NCBI RefSeq assembly: GCF_002093975.1
Contig: NZ_KZ084324.1
Location: 20,377-67,604 of the forward strand
Reading direction: 5' to 3'
Origin: Thermoactinospora rubra
GTDB taxonomy: Bacteria; Actinomycetota; Actinomycetes; Streptosporangiales; Streptosporangiaceae
Length of the DNA stretch: 47,228 bases
Shown: piece after piece, positions 29,054 to 38,525 of the stretch
Layout of the letters: the number at the start of each line of letters is the position of its first letter
Numbering within the stretch: position 1 is the stretch's first letter
Made by a program: the position numbers and the translations under genes
The notes under the pieces: generated by a model
Databases searched by the model: none
Told to the model about the DNA's origin: nothing
The model's input: only the letters and a program-made list of their open reading frames with translations

Positions 29054-29983
29054 TCAGCCGTAAGTGTCGCGTGGCCCCCTGCTGCCGGTCACCCGCAGAC
29101 CTCCGGCTGGTCGAGGGGCGTTTTGTGGCCCTTTGACCCTTACTCTGGTCACCGTACCGTCGCCGAGTTCCTCGTTGAGACGGCGCACGAGGGTACGGGC
29201 CAGCAGGCGCACCTGCGTCGCCCACGCCGTGGAGTCGGCCACGATCAGCACCTCGCCGTCGGCGAAGGACTCGGGCTTGGTGTGGGCGGCCAGCTCGGGC
29301 CCCACGATCTCGCTCCACCGCCCGAACACGCCACCCACGCGGGCCTGCTGCTCCCAGCCCCGGGCGGCGAGCAGCTCCATGATCGCGCGACCGAACAGCT
29401 GCGGATCGCCGCCGTCCCGCCTGGCCCCGGGCGCCTTGCGCCTGGGCTCGCGGCGGGGGAGCTGGCCGCGTTTGGCGGCGTCGGCCTTGGCCTGGGCGAG
29501 CTTCTCGCGCGCCATGGCGACGCCTTTCGCGGTCGCGGCGGCGAAGGGATCCGGCGCCGGCGGGCCACCGGGGTTGGCGGGTGCCGGTTTACGCGGGGTA
29601 CGGCCGGGCTTCTCGGTAGGTCCTTCCTGCGGGGTACGGTTGGACCTCCCGGAGGCCCCCTCCTGCGGCGTACGGCTCGGCCCCTCGGCCGATCCTCCCT
29701 GCGGGATGCGGCTCGGCCCACCGGCGCCAGGCTGCGCCGCGTCACCACGACGCAGCGGGACCACGCCGCCGGGCTTCGACGAAGCCGCAGCCCCTCGTCG
29801 AGCGTCGGTGTCGCCACCCTCGCGAGGAGCATCGCCGACGCCAGGCCCCTGGACACCGTCGACGCCGCGCCCCGGGAACGGCGCGACGTTGTCCCCGGAG
29901 GCCCGGCCGACGCCTTCACGAGGCGCCGAGTTGAGCCGATCCGCGGCCCGCCGTCCACGGCCTGTGGATTTGTCACCTGACAC
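29054..29983 (-). CDS. dciA: DciA-type replicative helicase loader (DUF721)
   Basis: 309 residues. Only the C-terminal third (about 195-285: [65 protein letters not shown]) is the DUF721 domain, recognised as the ancestral loader of DnaB helicase in bacteria without DnaC/DnaI. The first two thirds are Gly/Pro/Arg-rich and disordered, with about four RTPQEG-like repeats. The GTG start overlaps the recF stop by 11 bases. This form is longer than usual because of the linker. Confidence 0.88.
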   Translation of the reverse strand: MSGDKSTGRGRRAADRLNSAPREGVGRASGDNVAPFPGRGVDGVQGPGVGDAPREGGDTDARRGAAASSKPGGVVPLRRGDAAQPGAGGPSRIPQGGSAEGPSRTPQEGASGRSNRTPQEGPTEKPGRTPRKPAPANPGGPPAPDPFAAATAKGVAMAREKLAQAKADAAKRGQLPRREPRRKAPGARRDGGDPQLFGRAIMELLAARGWEQQARVGGVFGRWSEIVGPELAAHTKPESFADGEVLIVADSTAWATQVRLLARTLVRRLNEELGDGTVTRVRVKGPQNAPRPAGGLRVTGSRGPRDTYG

Positions 29984-31196
29984 GGGTCACTCTCCCCTCC
30001 GCGACGTCGAAACGGGCGCCGGACAGTTCGTGAGGCACGTCGTCGGGCACCGCCGCGGTGATGAGCACCTGCTCGGCGGGCGCGACGATCTCGGCCAGGC
30101 GGCGACGCCGCTGCGTGTCGAGCTCGGCGAAGACGTCGTCGAGGATCAGCACGGGATCCCCGCCGTCGGCTCGCAGCAGGTCGTACGCGGCGAGGCGCAA
30201 CGCCAGCGCGAACGACCACGACTCCCCATGGCTGGCGTAACCCCGCGCGGGCATGTCGCCGAGTCCCAGGAACAGATCGTCGCGATGCGGCCCGACGAGA
30301 GTCACCCCCCGTTCGAGCTCCGACGCGCGCACTTCGAGCAGCCGCTCGCGCAGCCGTTCCTCCAGAGTTTTCCCCAGGTCTGTGGATAACGTCTGTGCAT
30401 CATGACCTGCGACAACGCTGATTCCTTCGTCTTCGTCTGTATCCCCACCTGTGGACAACGTGCTCCGGTACGCCAGATCGACGGCTTCGCTCCCGGGCGC
30501 CAGCGCGGCATAGGCGCTGGCCACGAACGGGCGCAACGCCTCCACGAGCTCCAGGCGGCCGCGCAGCAGCTCGGCTCCGTGCCTGGCGAGGTGCTGATCC
30601 CAGACGTCCAGCGTGGCCAGCACGTCTCCGGCGCCCGCCGCCTCGAACGCCGAATCGCGCTCGGGCCTGCGCCGCCCCCTCTTGGCCTGCGCCGCCGTAC
30701 GCAGAAGGGCGCTGCGCTGCTTCAGCACCCGGTCGTAGTCTGCGCGCACGCCGGCGAACCTCGGCGCGCGGGAGACGAGCAGCTCGTCGAGGAACCGCCG
30801 CCGCTCCGAGGGGTCGCCCTTGACGAGCGTGAGGTCCTCGGGGGCGAAGAGGACCGTGCGCAGCAGGCCGATCACGTCTCGTGGGCGGGACACGGGGGAG
30901 CGGTTGAGCCTGGCCCGGTTGGCGCGGCCCGGATTGATCTCCAGCTCGACGAGCGCCCGCCGGTCGTCCCTGTGGATGAGGCAGCGCACGATCGCCCTCG
31001 ACGCGCCCCGCCGTACCAGGGGAGCGTCGGTCGCCACCCGATGGCTGGACTGCGTCGCCACATAGCCGAGCGCCTCGACCAGGTTGGTCTTGCCCTGGCC
31101 GTTGGGTCCCACGAAGGCCGTGATGCCCGGCTCCAGGCCGAGCTCCACGGACTCGTAGGACCGGAAGTCGGTCAGCGAGAGGTGGGCGACATGCAC
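29973..31196 (-). CDS. recF: DNA replication/repair protein RecF
   Basis: 407-residue SMC-like ATPase that loads RecA at ssDNA gaps. It has Walker [10 protein letters not shown], signature region [19 protein letters not shown] and Walker [16 protein letters not shown] start at the GTG giving [14 protein letters not shown], the conserved N-terminus; a GTG 24 bases upstream lacks a ribosome-binding site. Around residues 247-276 is an acidic, variable segment ([18 protein letters not shown]...TLSTDLG) whose DNA contains two perfect DnaA boxes and a TTA leucine codon. Confidence 0.95.
   Translation of the reverse strand: MHVAHLSLTDFRSYESVELGLEPGITAFVGPNGQGKTNLVEALGYVATQSSHRVATDAPLVRRGASRAIVRCLIHRDDRRALVELEINPGRANRARLNRSPVSRPRDVIGLLRTVLFAPEDLTLVKGDPSERRRFLDELLVSRAPRFAGVRADYDRVLKQRSALLRTAAQAKRGRRRPERDSAFEAAGAGDVLATLDVWDQHLARHGAELLRGRLELVEALRPFVASAYAALAPGSEAVDLAYRSTLSTGGDTDEDEGISVVAGHDAQTLSTDLGKTLEERLRERLLEVRASELERGVTLVGPHRDDLFLGLGDMPARGYASHGESWSFALALRLAAYDLLRADGGDPVLILDDVFAELDTQRRRRLAEIVAPAEQVLITAAVPDDVPHELSGARFDVAEGRVTRVR
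30381..30458. promoter_or_regulatory. two perfect DnaA boxes inside recF
   Basis: TGTGGATAA (30381-30389) and TGTGGACAA (30450-30458) are the reverse complements of TTATCCACA and TTGTCCACA, 69 bp apart. Both encode the same peptide TLST in the recF frame, in the part of RecF least likely to be conserved. They lie about 4 kb from oriC. Confidence 0.8.
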
Positions 31197-31903
31197 CCCA
31201 CGAAGGGTAGTAGCCCGCACCGACGACTTCGCCTACGACGTGCTGTCCTGTGGAAAACGCCGCGGCGATCGCCAAGGTTGTGGACGAAGCGGCGCCCATC
31301 GGCCCCACGCCGTCCCCGCCACACCGCCACACCGCCACACCGCCACGCGCCGTGCCGTCCTAGCGTCCCGCCGTCCCATCGCCATGCCTGACCTGGCGTC
31401 GCGTCCCACCCGGCGTCATGTCCTATCGGTCGTGTTCCGCGGTCGTCTCCTGTGGATGGCAGGCCCCGCCGCCAGACCCTCGCCCGCACCTCTGTCTTCC
31501 CGCCGATTGCGCCTAACTCCCCGCACTGTGGCCAGCGTGCCGCTCCGCCGTACACAAGCGCCGTACACAAGCACAGTGCCGGTTGTGGGGATCTCAGCGA
31601 CGTGTGCGACCGGAGCCATTCAAAGGGCGGAGCACTGGGGGAGTCACCGCATCTGGCTTCGTAAGGCCAGCGTGGTGTCTCCGCCGTGACGACCACCTCT
31701 TGTCGCCGATCACACGCCACACCCAGCAGGCTTAGGCTACGCAGAAGCGTAGGTGCTGCAGATTCTGTGGATATCGCCGGTCCTGTGGACGACGTGGACC
31801 ACGACACGGACGCGGCAAGCGCCACGAGCGGCGTGGACACAGCACGCACCAGCGCGGCTCACTCCCGCACCGGTCACCCCCACATCGGTGACACTCGCAC
31901 CGG
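31197..31903. other. intergenic region between recF and gnd
   Basis: About 700 bases with no convincing gene. Long open frames on both strands lack family features and ribosome-binding sites. It contains 3.5 copies of an 8-bp unit (ACACCGCC, 31317-31346) and several TGTGGA motifs, such as ATATCCACA in reverse at about 31765, that resemble degenerate DnaA boxes. The recF promoter must lie here. Confidence 0.6.
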
Positions 31904-32836
31904 TCACACGGGCGGCGTCACGTCGGCGCCCGGCGAGTCGGCGCCCTTCTCCACAGACCCCGCCCTGGACGTCACGGCGTGCCCGCCGAACTGATTCCGC
32001 AGCGCGGCGACCACCTTCATCGCCGGCGAGTCCTCCTGCCGCGACGCGAACCGGGCGTACAGCGCAGCCGTGATCACCGGTAGCGGCACCGCGTGGTCCA
32101 CAGCCGCCTGGACCGTCCACCGGCCCTCGCCGGAGTCCTGTGCATAACCGCGCAGCTGCTCCAGGTGCTCGTCGTCCTCCAACGCCCGCACCAGCAGGTC
32201 CAGCAGCCACGAGCGGATGACCGTCCCCGTGCGCCAGCTCTTGAACGACCCCCGCACGTCCTTGACGACATCCGAGGCCTCCAGCAGCTCCCAGCCCTCG
32301 GCGAAGGCCTGCATCATGCCGTACTCGATGCCGTTGTGGACCATCTTCGCGAAGTGTCCGGCCCCGACGTCTCCGGCGTGGACGAAGCCGTCCTCGCCCT
32401 CGGGCTTGAGCGTCTCGAAGATCGGCATGAGCCGCCGGACGTGCTCCTCCGTGCCGCCGCACATCAGCGCGTAGCCGTTCTCCAGCCCCCAGACGCCGCC
32501 GCTCACGCCGCAGTCGACGAAGCCGATGCCGCGGGCCGCGAGCTCCTCGGCGTGCCGCTGGTCGTCCACATAGTGGGAGTTTCCGCCGTCGACGACCACG
32601 TCGCCGGCGTCGAGCAGCTCGGCCAGCTCGTTGATCGTCTGCTGCGTGGGCGCGCCGGCCGGGACCATCACCCAGACGGCCCTGGGCGCCTGGAGCCGCT
32701 CGACCAGCTCCTTCAGGCTCCCGACGTCGCTGACCTCGGGATTCCTGTCGTACCCGACCACGTCGTGGCCGCCGCGGCGCAGCCGTTCGGCCATGTTGCC
32801 GCCCATACGGCCCAGCCCGATCATGCCGATCTGCAT
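31904..32836 (-). CDS. gnd: 6-phosphogluconate dehydrogenase, decarboxylating (short form)
   Basis: 310-residue enzyme of the short GntZ/YqeC-like 6PGDH type, converting 6-phosphogluconate to ribulose-5-phosphate. It has the dinucleotide motif MIGLGRMGGNMAERL, substrate-binding DGGNSHYVDDQRHAEEL and DCGVSGGVWGLENGYALMCGG, and catalytic Lys region GHFAKMVHNGIEYGMMQAFAEG. The ATG has GGGGGAGG five bases upstream. Its place between dnaN and recF is the standard actinobacterial arrangement. Confidence 0.95.
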   Translation of the reverse strand: MQIGMIGLGRMGGNMAERLRRGGHDVVGYDRNPEVSDVGSLKELVERLQAPRAVWVMVPAGAPTQQTINELAELLDAGDVVVDGGNSHYVDDQRHAEELAARGIGFVDCGVSGGVWGLENGYALMCGGTEEHVRRLMPIFETLKPEGEDGFVHAGDVGAGHFAKMVHNGIEYGMMQAFAEGWELLEASDVVKDVRGSFKSWRTGTVIRSWLLDLLVRALEDDEHLEQLRGYAQDSGEGRWTVQAAVDHAVPLPVITAALYARFASRQEDSPAMKVVAALRNQFGGHAVTSRAGSVEKGADSPGADVTPPV

Positions 32837-32925
32837 CTCGACCTCCCCCTCGGGATTCAATCATCCCCTACCCGCTACCCGGACGATCGCCGGGCACCCC
32901 CACGGCACGTGATCCGCCGAGCGGG

Positions 32926-33007
32926 TTGTCCACATGCGTCAGCAGGTACGGCGGAGCGCCACGGTGACGGGTCACGCGGCTGTCCACACCGCTGTGCGTT
33001 GTCCACA
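32926..33007. promoter_or_regulatory. DnaA box cluster between gnd and dnaN
   Basis: Two perfect TTGTCCACA boxes (32926-32934 and 32999-33007) and a one-mismatch CTGTCCACA (32980-32988) sit in the 226-base gap downstream of dnaN. This is outside the usual dnaA-dnaN origin interval. Confidence 0.75.
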
Positions 33008-33062
33008 GCCCGACGCGGCCGGTCCGGACCCGCCGGTGCGACCCCGCGCGCCCGCCCCCCGC

Positions 33063-34196
33063 TCAGCTCGACAGCCGGATCGGCATGATCAGATACCGGT
33101 AGTCCGGCGCCTCCTCGTCCGGCTTCCCTCCGGTGAGGATCGCCGGCTTGGTCGCGGTCGTCATCTGCAGCCGGGCGACGTCCGAGTCCAGCGCGCCCAG
33201 CCCCTCCAGCAGGAACTGGTGGTTGAACGCGATGTTCATCTCCTCGCCCTCGTAGTCCACAGGCAGCACCTCGACCGCCTGCGCCTCGTCGCCGCTGCCC
33301 GCCTCCAGCACGACCTCCCCGCCGCGGAACGCCAGCCGTACGGGCGTGTTCCTCTCGGCCACCAGCGCCACACGCTTGACCGCCTCGACGAACGGCCCTG
33401 TGGACAGTTCGGCCCGCGCCGAGAACTCCGTCGGCAGCAGCGAGCGGTACTTGGGGAACTCGGGGTCCAGCAGGCGCGTGGTGGTCCTGCGGCCGGCGCT
33501 CGAGAAGCCGATCATGCCCTCGCCTCCGCCGCCCGCCGCGCTGAGCGCGATCTCGACCTCGGCGCCCGTGGATCCGAGGGCCTTGGCCGTGTCGGCGAGG
33601 GTCTTCCCGGGGATCATCGCGACCGCGGAGAAGTCGGGCTGGCCCGGCTGCCACTTCAGCTCGCGTACGGCGAGGCGGTAGCGGTCGGTGGCGGCCATGG
33701 TGACCGTGTCGCCCTCGATCTCCATGCGGACGCCGGTGAGCATGGGCAGCGTGTCGTCGCGGCCCGCGGCGACGGCCACCTGCGAGACCGCGGCGGCGAA
33801 GACGTCGGCGCCCACGCGGCCCGCGGCCGGCGGCATCGCGGGCAGCGAGGGGTAGTCCTCCACAGGCATGGTCAGCAGCGTGAAGCGCGCGCTTCCACAG
33901 GTGACCACGGCCTTGGGACCGTCGACGACGAAGTCCACAGGCTGTGCGGGGAGGGCGCGGGTGATCTCGGCCAGCAGCTTGCCGGAGACCAGGACGACGC
34001 CGGGTTCGCCGGTGTGGAGGTCGAGCGTCACCTCGGCGGAGACCTCGTAGTCGAAGCCCGACAGCTTCAGCTGCTGCTCCTCGGTGACCTCCAGGCGCAT
34101 GCCGGCCAGGACGGGGACGGACGGGCGGGCAGGGAGGCTGCGCGCCGTCCACGCCACCGCCTCAGCGAGGACGTCCCGCTCGATTCGGAACATCAC
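33063..34196 (-). CDS. dnaN: DNA polymerase III beta subunit (sliding clamp)
   Basis: 377-residue clamp with three repeated domains: FRIERDVLAEAVAWTARSLPARPSVPVLAGMRLEV, the middle domain ending LLPTEFSARAELSTG, and a C-terminal FNHQFLLEGLGAL...DYRYLIMPIRLSS. It tethers polymerase III to DNA. The start is GTG at 34196 with AGGAGG nine bases upstream; the next codon is ATG at 34193. It is transcribed away from oriC. Confidence 0.97.
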   Translation of the reverse strand: MMFRIERDVLAEAVAWTARSLPARPSVPVLAGMRLEVTEEQQLKLSGFDYEVSAEVTLDLHTGEPGVVLVSGKLLAEITRALPAQPVDFVVDGPKAVVTCGSARFTLLTMPVEDYPSLPAMPPAAGRVGADVFAAAVSQVAVAAGRDDTLPMLTGVRMEIEGDTVTMAATDRYRLAVRELKWQPGQPDFSAVAMIPGKTLADTAKALGSTGAEVEIALSAAGGGGEGMIGFSSAGRRTTTRLLDPEFPKYRSLLPTEFSARAELSTGPFVEAVKRVALVAERNTPVRLAFRGGEVVLEAGSGDEAQAVEVLPVDYEGEEMNIAFNHQFLLEGLGALDSDVARLQMTTATKPAILTGGKPDEEAPDYRYLIMPIRLSS

Positions 34197-34709
34197 GGTG
34201 ATCAACCTCCTGGTCTCGTCGCTGACTCAAGTGTTCACCCTCCCGCACTGTGGATCGGGCGGAACCCTTCTATGGGTCTTGAGTTTCTTGTAGGAGAGAT
34301 ATCTCGTCATCACATTAGGGGCGGTGGAAACTGTGGACAGCACCCGTTTCCGCAGGTCAGGCCCCTGTCTTCATCCACTGCGGCTGTGGGTGGCCGCTGG
34401 GGGAAACCCTCGCGGCTGGGGATGGAGCGGCGTTGCCCACAGGCCGTCCCCAGATCTTGGGGTCTTCATCCACTGGTTATCCACGAGGTTTCCACCGGTT
34501 ATCCACGGGGTAAGAAGATCGTTTAGCGGGCTCTCGGAGCGTGTTCACAGGGCGTCCACAAGTTGTCCACGAGTGGCCCACAGGTTCTCCCCAGCCTTTC
34601 CCCAGGGTTATCCCCAAGGCCTGTGCAGCGATTTTCCGGCGTCCCCGGCACGAGACCCCAGTTCTCATCGGCGTTTCGCAGATCCACAGGGTTATCCACA
34701 GGGTGTGTA
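34197..34709. other. oriC: chromosomal replication origin (oriC)
   Basis: 513-base dnaA-dnaN interval with DnaA boxes TTATCCACG (34477-34485, 34499-34507), TTGTCCACG (34563-34571), TTATCCCCA (34608-34616) and TTATCCACA (34692-34700), plus weaker matches (TTCATCCAC near 34370 and 34466, GCGTCCACA at 34552, CTGTCCACA in reverse at 34332). The stretch 34250-34325 is relatively AT-rich (TTCTTGTAGGAGAGATATC) and is a candidate unwinding element. Position and box density match other actinobacterial origins. Confidence 0.92.
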
Positions 34710-36227
34710 TCACGACCCGTTCGAGGTCTGCTTGATGCGCATCGTCAGCTCGTTGACCTGGTTGTACATCGAGCGCCGCTCGGCGATCAGCGACCGGATC
34801 TTGCGTTCGGCGTGCATGACGGTCGTGTGGTCGCGGCCGCCGAACTGCTGGCCGATCTTCGGCAGCGACAGGTCGGTGAGCTCGCGGGCCAGGTACATCG
34901 CGATCTGCCTGGCGTTCACCAGCGCCCGGCTGCGGCTGCTGCCGCACAGGTCGTCGATGCCGATGCCGAAGTACTCGGCCGTCTTGGCCATGATCGTGCC
35001 GATGGTGATCTCCGGGCCGGACTCCGAGGTGATCAGATCCTTCAGCACCACCTCGGCCAGCTGGAGGTCCACAGACTGCCGGTTGAGGCTGGCGAAAGCC
35101 GTCACCCGGATCAGCGCGCCCTCCAGCTCCCTGATGTTGGTGGAGATGCGGCTGGCGATGTACTCCAGCACCTCGGGCGGCGCCGCCAGGCCCTCCTGGA
35201 TGGCCTTCTTCCTCAGGATCGCGATGCGCGTCTCCAGCTCCGGCGGCTGGACGTCGGTGATCAGCCCCCACTCGAAGCGGTTGCGCAGCCGGTCCTCCAG
35301 GGTGATCAGCTGCTTGGGCGCGCGGTCGCTGGAGATGACGATCTGCTTGTTGGCGTTGTGGAGGGTGTTGAAGGTGTGGAAGAACTCCTCCTGCGTCTGC
35401 TCCTTGCCCTCCAGGAACTGGATGTCGTCCACAAGCAGGATGTCGATCGCCCGGTAGCGGCTGCGGAACCCGTCGGCCTTGTGGTCGCGGATGCTGTTGA
35501 TGAAGTCGTTGGTGAACTCCTCCGAGCTCACGTACCGCACGCGGGCGCCGTCGTACAGCGACTGGGCGTAGTGCCCGATCGCGTGGAGCAGGTGCGTCTT
35601 GCCCAGCCCCGAGTCCCCATAGATGAACAGCGGGTTGTACGCCTTGGCCGGCGCCTCCGCCACCGCCACGGCCGCCGCGTGGGCGAAGCGGTTGCTGGCG
35701 CCGATGACGAAGGTCTCGAAGGTGTACTTCTGGTTGAGCCGCGCGGGCTCGCCCGGCTTCGTGCTCTTGGCCTCCCACCGGTTCTGTGGCTGGACCTGTG
35801 GATATTCGGTGGATACCGGCCGCGGCTCAGGCTGGGGGGAGTAGTACTGCGGGGGCTCGGCGGCCTGGAAATGCTGGGGTTGCGGCGCCTGTGCGTAATC
35901 ACGGGGCGAGTCCACAGCCTGGGGATAACTTGCCTGCTCAGGCTGTGGATGAGCGGCCGGCTGGTCGGCGATCGTGGTGTCGATCATCACCGCGAGCCGC
36001 ATCTGCCGCCCGAGTTCCTGCGACAGCGCGTGCGCGACGAGCGTGCGCAGCTTGCGCTCGATGAGGTCCTTGAGGAAGTCGCTCGGGACGCCCAGCACGA
36101 TGGTGTCGTCTGCCAGCGCGATCGGACGGACCATGGACAACCAGGTCCGCTGCTGGACAGGCAGGCTGTCGGGGAGGAAGTTCTGCATCGCGCGCGACCA
36201 GATGGCCGCGAGTTCTCCCCCGGTCAT
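34710..36227 (-). CDS. dnaA: chromosomal replication initiator DnaA
   Basis: 505-residue AAA+ initiator. Domain I (about 1-85) is followed by a Pro/Gln/Tyr-rich domain II linker (90-165, shorter than in Streptomyces), domain III with Walker A GDSGLGKT (204-211) and Walker [10 protein letters not shown], and domain IV with [14 protein letters not shown]. It binds the boxes in the adjacent origin. Linker codons include several TCCACA/TGTGGA stretches. It is divergent from rpmH. Confidence 0.98.
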   Translation of the reverse strand: MTGGELAAIWSRAMQNFLPDSLPVQQRTWLSMVRPIALADDTIVLGVPSDFLKDLIERKLRTLVAHALSQELGRQMRLAVMIDTTIADQPAAHPQPEQASYPQAVDSPRDYAQAPQPQHFQAAEPPQYYSPQPEPRPVSTEYPQVQPQNRWEAKSTKPGEPARLNQKYTFETFVIGASNRFAHAAAVAVAEAPAKAYNPLFIYGDSGLGKTHLLHAIGHYAQSLYDGARVRYVSSEEFTNDFINSIRDHKADGFRSRYRAIDILLVDDIQFLEGKEQTQEEFFHTFNTLHNANKQIVISSDRAPKQLITLEDRLRNRFEWGLITDVQPPELETRIAILRKKAIQEGLAAPPEVLEYIASRISTNIRELEGALIRVTAFASLNRQSVDLQLAEVVLKDLITSESGPEITIGTIMAKTAEYFGIGIDDLCGSSRSRALVNARQIAMYLARELTDLSLPKIGQQFGGRDHTTVMHAERKIRSLIAERRSMYNQVNELTMRIKQTSNGS

Positions 36228-36671
36228 GAGTCGTCCCCCTCCTCTCGCTCGCGGACCCCGCGATACTTATCCACACCTGCTTCGCCGTACGGCTGGGCCT
36301 CCGCCCCGTGTTTCCACAGGAGGACGTCCACACCTGCTCCACAGGAGATCCACAAGTTATGCACAGCACTCCTGAGGCTGGGAATGGCCGACAGTAACCC
36401 TGTGCACAGCTGTGTTCAAGACGTTGTCCACAGCCTAGTGGTACCTGAGTGCACAAATCCGGGACCTCGCAGCACCGGTGGATAACCGGCCTGTGGATCA
36501 GTGGATAACCGCTCCCGGTTTGACCTGGGAGGCGGTGGCCCCGTAACGTACGACGGTCGGCTTGTCGTGCGGCGGCACTTTCGCATGCCCTCGCCCTGGC
36601 AGCCGGCGGACCGTGTGTGTCAAGCGTCCCCGCCAGAGGCGAGGCCGCATTTTTTAGCCTGGAGCCCACCC
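36228..36671. promoter_or_regulatory. dnaA-rpmH divergent promoter region with DnaA boxes
   Basis: 444 bases without a gene. It holds TTATCCACA (36267-36275), TTGTCCACA (36424-36432), near-match TTATGCACA (36357-36365) and reverse boxes GGTGGATAA (36477-36485) and AGTGGATAA (36500-36508). The first lies 40 bases before the dnaA start codon, suggesting dnaA autoregulation. Individual promoters could not be fixed. Confidence 0.7.
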
Positions 36672-36809
36672 GTGAGCAAGCGTACTTTCCAGCCGAACAA
36701 CCGTCGCCGCGCGAAGACCCACGGCTTCCGGCTGCGTATGCGCACCCGGGCCGGTCGAGCCATCATCGCCGCTCGCCGCCGCAAGGGTCGCGAGAAGCTG
36801 TCGGCCTGA
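36672..36809 (+). CDS. rpmH: 50S ribosomal protein L34
   Basis: 45-residue, highly basic ribosomal protein with the L34 pattern [21 protein letters not shown] and KGREKLSA at the end. GTG start. First gene rightward of dnaA, the near-universal order rpmH-rnpA-yidD-yidC. Confidence 0.97.
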   Translation: MSKRTFQPNNRRRAKTHGFRLRMRTRAGRAIIAARRRKGREKLSA

Positions 36810-36827
36810 CCCACGAGGCTCGACGTG

Positions 36828-36860
36828 ATCGCCCGCCGGCGCTCCGTGCCGGCGGGCGAT
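36828..36860 (+). terminator. perfect hairpin between rpmH and rnpA
   Basis: A 13-bp perfect stem (36828-36840 with 36848-36860) and 7-base loop lies between the rpmH stop and the rnpA start, with no T-run. It may attenuate readthrough, lowering rnpA relative to L34, or sequester the rnpA ribosome-binding region (GATAGG) at its 3' edge. Confidence 0.5.
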
Positions 36861-36871
36861 AGGTGTCTGCC

Positions 36872-37291
36872 GTGCTGCCGCGAGAGTTCCGGATGCGCCG
36901 CGGAGCGGACTTCACCGCCGCGGTGAGGCGCGGTGTCCGCGCCGGCCGCCCGACCCTGGTCGTGCACCTGGCGGACGTCACCCAGAGCGCCGGGGGAACC
37001 CAGAGCGCCGGGGGAGCCGCCGCGAGCACGGCCTCCGGGACAACGGACGAGGCACCGAAAGTCGGGTTCGTCGTCAGCCGCGCCGTCGGCGGCGCCGTCG
37101 CCCGCAACAAGGTCAAGCGCCGCCTCCGACACCTGATGCGGGAGCGTCTGGACCGGCTGCCACGAGGTAGCCTGCTTGTCATACGCGCCAACCCGCCGGC
37201 CGCGTCCGCGCGACACGAGCTCCTGGCCGCCGAACTCGACCTCGCGCTGGACCGAGTGCTCAAACGGCGCTCGACGGATGGACAGAGATGA
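36872..37291 (+). CDS. rnpA: ribonuclease P protein component
   Basis: 139-residue basic protein cofactor of RNase P, which matures tRNA 5' ends. It has [20 protein letters not shown] at the N-terminus and the RNR motif [19 protein letters not shown]. Between the first strands lies an extra low-complexity insert with TQSAGG twice, from an 18-bp duplication. I use the GTG giving VLPREFRM, the family N-terminus; a GTG at 36863 would add three residues. The stop overlaps yidD (ATGA). Confidence 0.93.
   Translation: MLPREFRMRRGADFTAAVRRGVRAGRPTLVVHLADVTQSAGGTQSAGGAAASTASGTTDEAPKVGFVVSRAVGGAVARNKVKRRLRHLMRERLDRLPRGSLLVIRANPPAASARHELLAAELDLALDRVLKRRSTDGQR
36980..37015 (+). repeat. exact 18-bp tandem duplication within rnpA
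   Basis: Two identical in-frame 18-base units (36980-36997 and 36998-37015) encode TQSAGG twice in a loop of the RNase P protein. Confidence 0.9.
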
Positions 37292-37554
37292 TGGAGCAGC
37301 TTGCGGAACCGAGCCTGGCCGCCCGGATCCTCATGGCCCCGATCCGGTTCTACCGGGCTTTCATCAGCCCGATGCTGGGTCCGCGCTGCCGTTTCTATCC
37401 TTCTTGTAGCGCCTACGGCCTGGAGGCGATCGCAGTCCACGGTGCCCTCCGCGGCATCTGGCTGACCGTCCGACGCATCGGGCGTTGTCACCCGTTCCAT
37501 CCCGGTGGGGTCGACCCCGTGCCCCCACGATCCCACGAAGCGCAAGGGAGCTAG
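37288..37554 (+). CDS. yidD: membrane protein insertion efficiency factor YidD
   Basis: 88-residue protein with the YidD core: [39 protein letters not shown] and [18 protein letters not shown], including the three conserved Cys. It is a membrane-associated helper of YidC-mediated insertion. It overlaps the rnpA stop and ends five bases before yidC. Confidence 0.95.
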   Translation: MMEQLAEPSLAARILMAPIRFYRAFISPMLGPRCRFYPSCSAYGLEAIAVHGALRGIWLTVRRIGRCHPFHPGGVDPVPPRSHEAQGS

Positions 37555-37558
37555 CTCG

Positions 37559-38494
37559 GTGGAGTTCAGCTGGCTGAACTGGCTGTACACAGCCATCGCC
37601 CAAGTCATCACCTGGATTCACCAGGCTTACAGCACCTTCATCACCCCCTCAAGCGGTCTCAACTGGGTGTTGACCATCGTCACGCTCACCGTGCTGATGC
37701 GCATCCTCATCTTCCCGCTCTTCCTCAAGCAGATGCGCTCGTCGAAGAAGATGCAGGAGCTGGCTCCCAAGGTCCAGGAGCTGCGCAAGCGGTACAAGGA
37801 CGACAAGCAGCGCCTGAACCAGGAGGTCATGGCGCTGTACCAGGGCGCGGGCGCCAACCCGCTGGGTGGCTGCCTGCCGATCCTGGCCCAGTTCCCGATC
37901 TTCATCTCGATGTTCACCGTGCTGAACGCGATCGCGGACCCCAAGCGCGTGAGCGTCTTCGGCATGCCGGCCGACGTCGTCGCCAGCGCGCGAGAGGCCC
38001 ACATCTTCTCGGCGGGCATCTCCGACCACTTCTTCTCCACGCAGAGCGTCACCAGCAAGATCATTATCGGCTTCTTCGTGGCCACGAGCTCCCTGACCAC
38101 GTTCCTCACGGTCAGGCAGAGCGTCACGCGCTCGATCGAGCAGATGCCCGACAACCCCATGGCGCAGCAGCAGAAGATCCTGATGTACATCTCGCCGCTG
38201 TTCGCCTTCTTCAGCCTGAACTTCCCGCTGGGCCTGATCCTGTACTGGGTGACCACCAACCTGTGGACGCTCGGCCAGCAGCACTGGTACTACAGCCGCC
38301 ACCCGATGCCCAAGTTCGACGAGCGCGGCCGCCTCATCCCCGTCGAGCCGAAGCCCGGCCTGCTGGCCAAGCTGCGCAAGTCCGAGCCCGCGCCGGCCGA
38401 GGAGCCGCCCCCGGCCAAGCCCGAGCCCAAGGTCGTCAGGAACCAGCCCACCCGGCAGCCCCGCAGCAAGCGCACGGGCAGCAAGAAGTCCTAG
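37559..38494 (+). CDS. yidC: membrane protein insertase YidC
   Basis: 311-residue Oxa1-family insertase. The first membrane segment is followed by VLTIVTLTVLMRILIFPLFLKQMRSSKKMQEL, with the groove Arg. A cytoplasmic coiled hairpin, PLGGCLPILAQFPIFISMF and later helices come next. A basic, Pro-rich C-terminal tail (about 60 residues, ending RSKRTGSKKS) can bind ribosomes. GTG start with GGGAG ten bases upstream; the longer in-frame extension overlaps yidD and is rejected. Confidence 0.96.
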   Translation: MEFSWLNWLYTAIAQVITWIHQAYSTFITPSSGLNWVLTIVTLTVLMRILIFPLFLKQMRSSKKMQELAPKVQELRKRYKDDKQRLNQEVMALYQGAGANPLGGCLPILAQFPIFISMFTVLNAIADPKRVSVFGMPADVVASAREAHIFSAGISDHFFSTQSVTSKIIIGFFVATSSLTTFLTVRQSVTRSIEQMPDNPMAQQQKILMYISPLFAFFSLNFPLGLILYWVTTNLWTLGQQHWYYSRHPMPKFDERGRLIPVEPKPGLLAKLRKSEPAPAEEPPPAKPEPKVVRNQPTRQPRSKRTGSKKS

Positions 38495-38525
38495 ACTCGC
38501 CGTACATCACGAAGGGGAGGCCTGA

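Noticed and set aside
31172..31849. 225-codon open frame on the minus strand between recF and gnd
   Set aside because: Arg/Trp/Gly-rich translation with no family features, no ribosome-binding site, and it runs into the recF start; typical open frame of GC-rich non-coding DNA.
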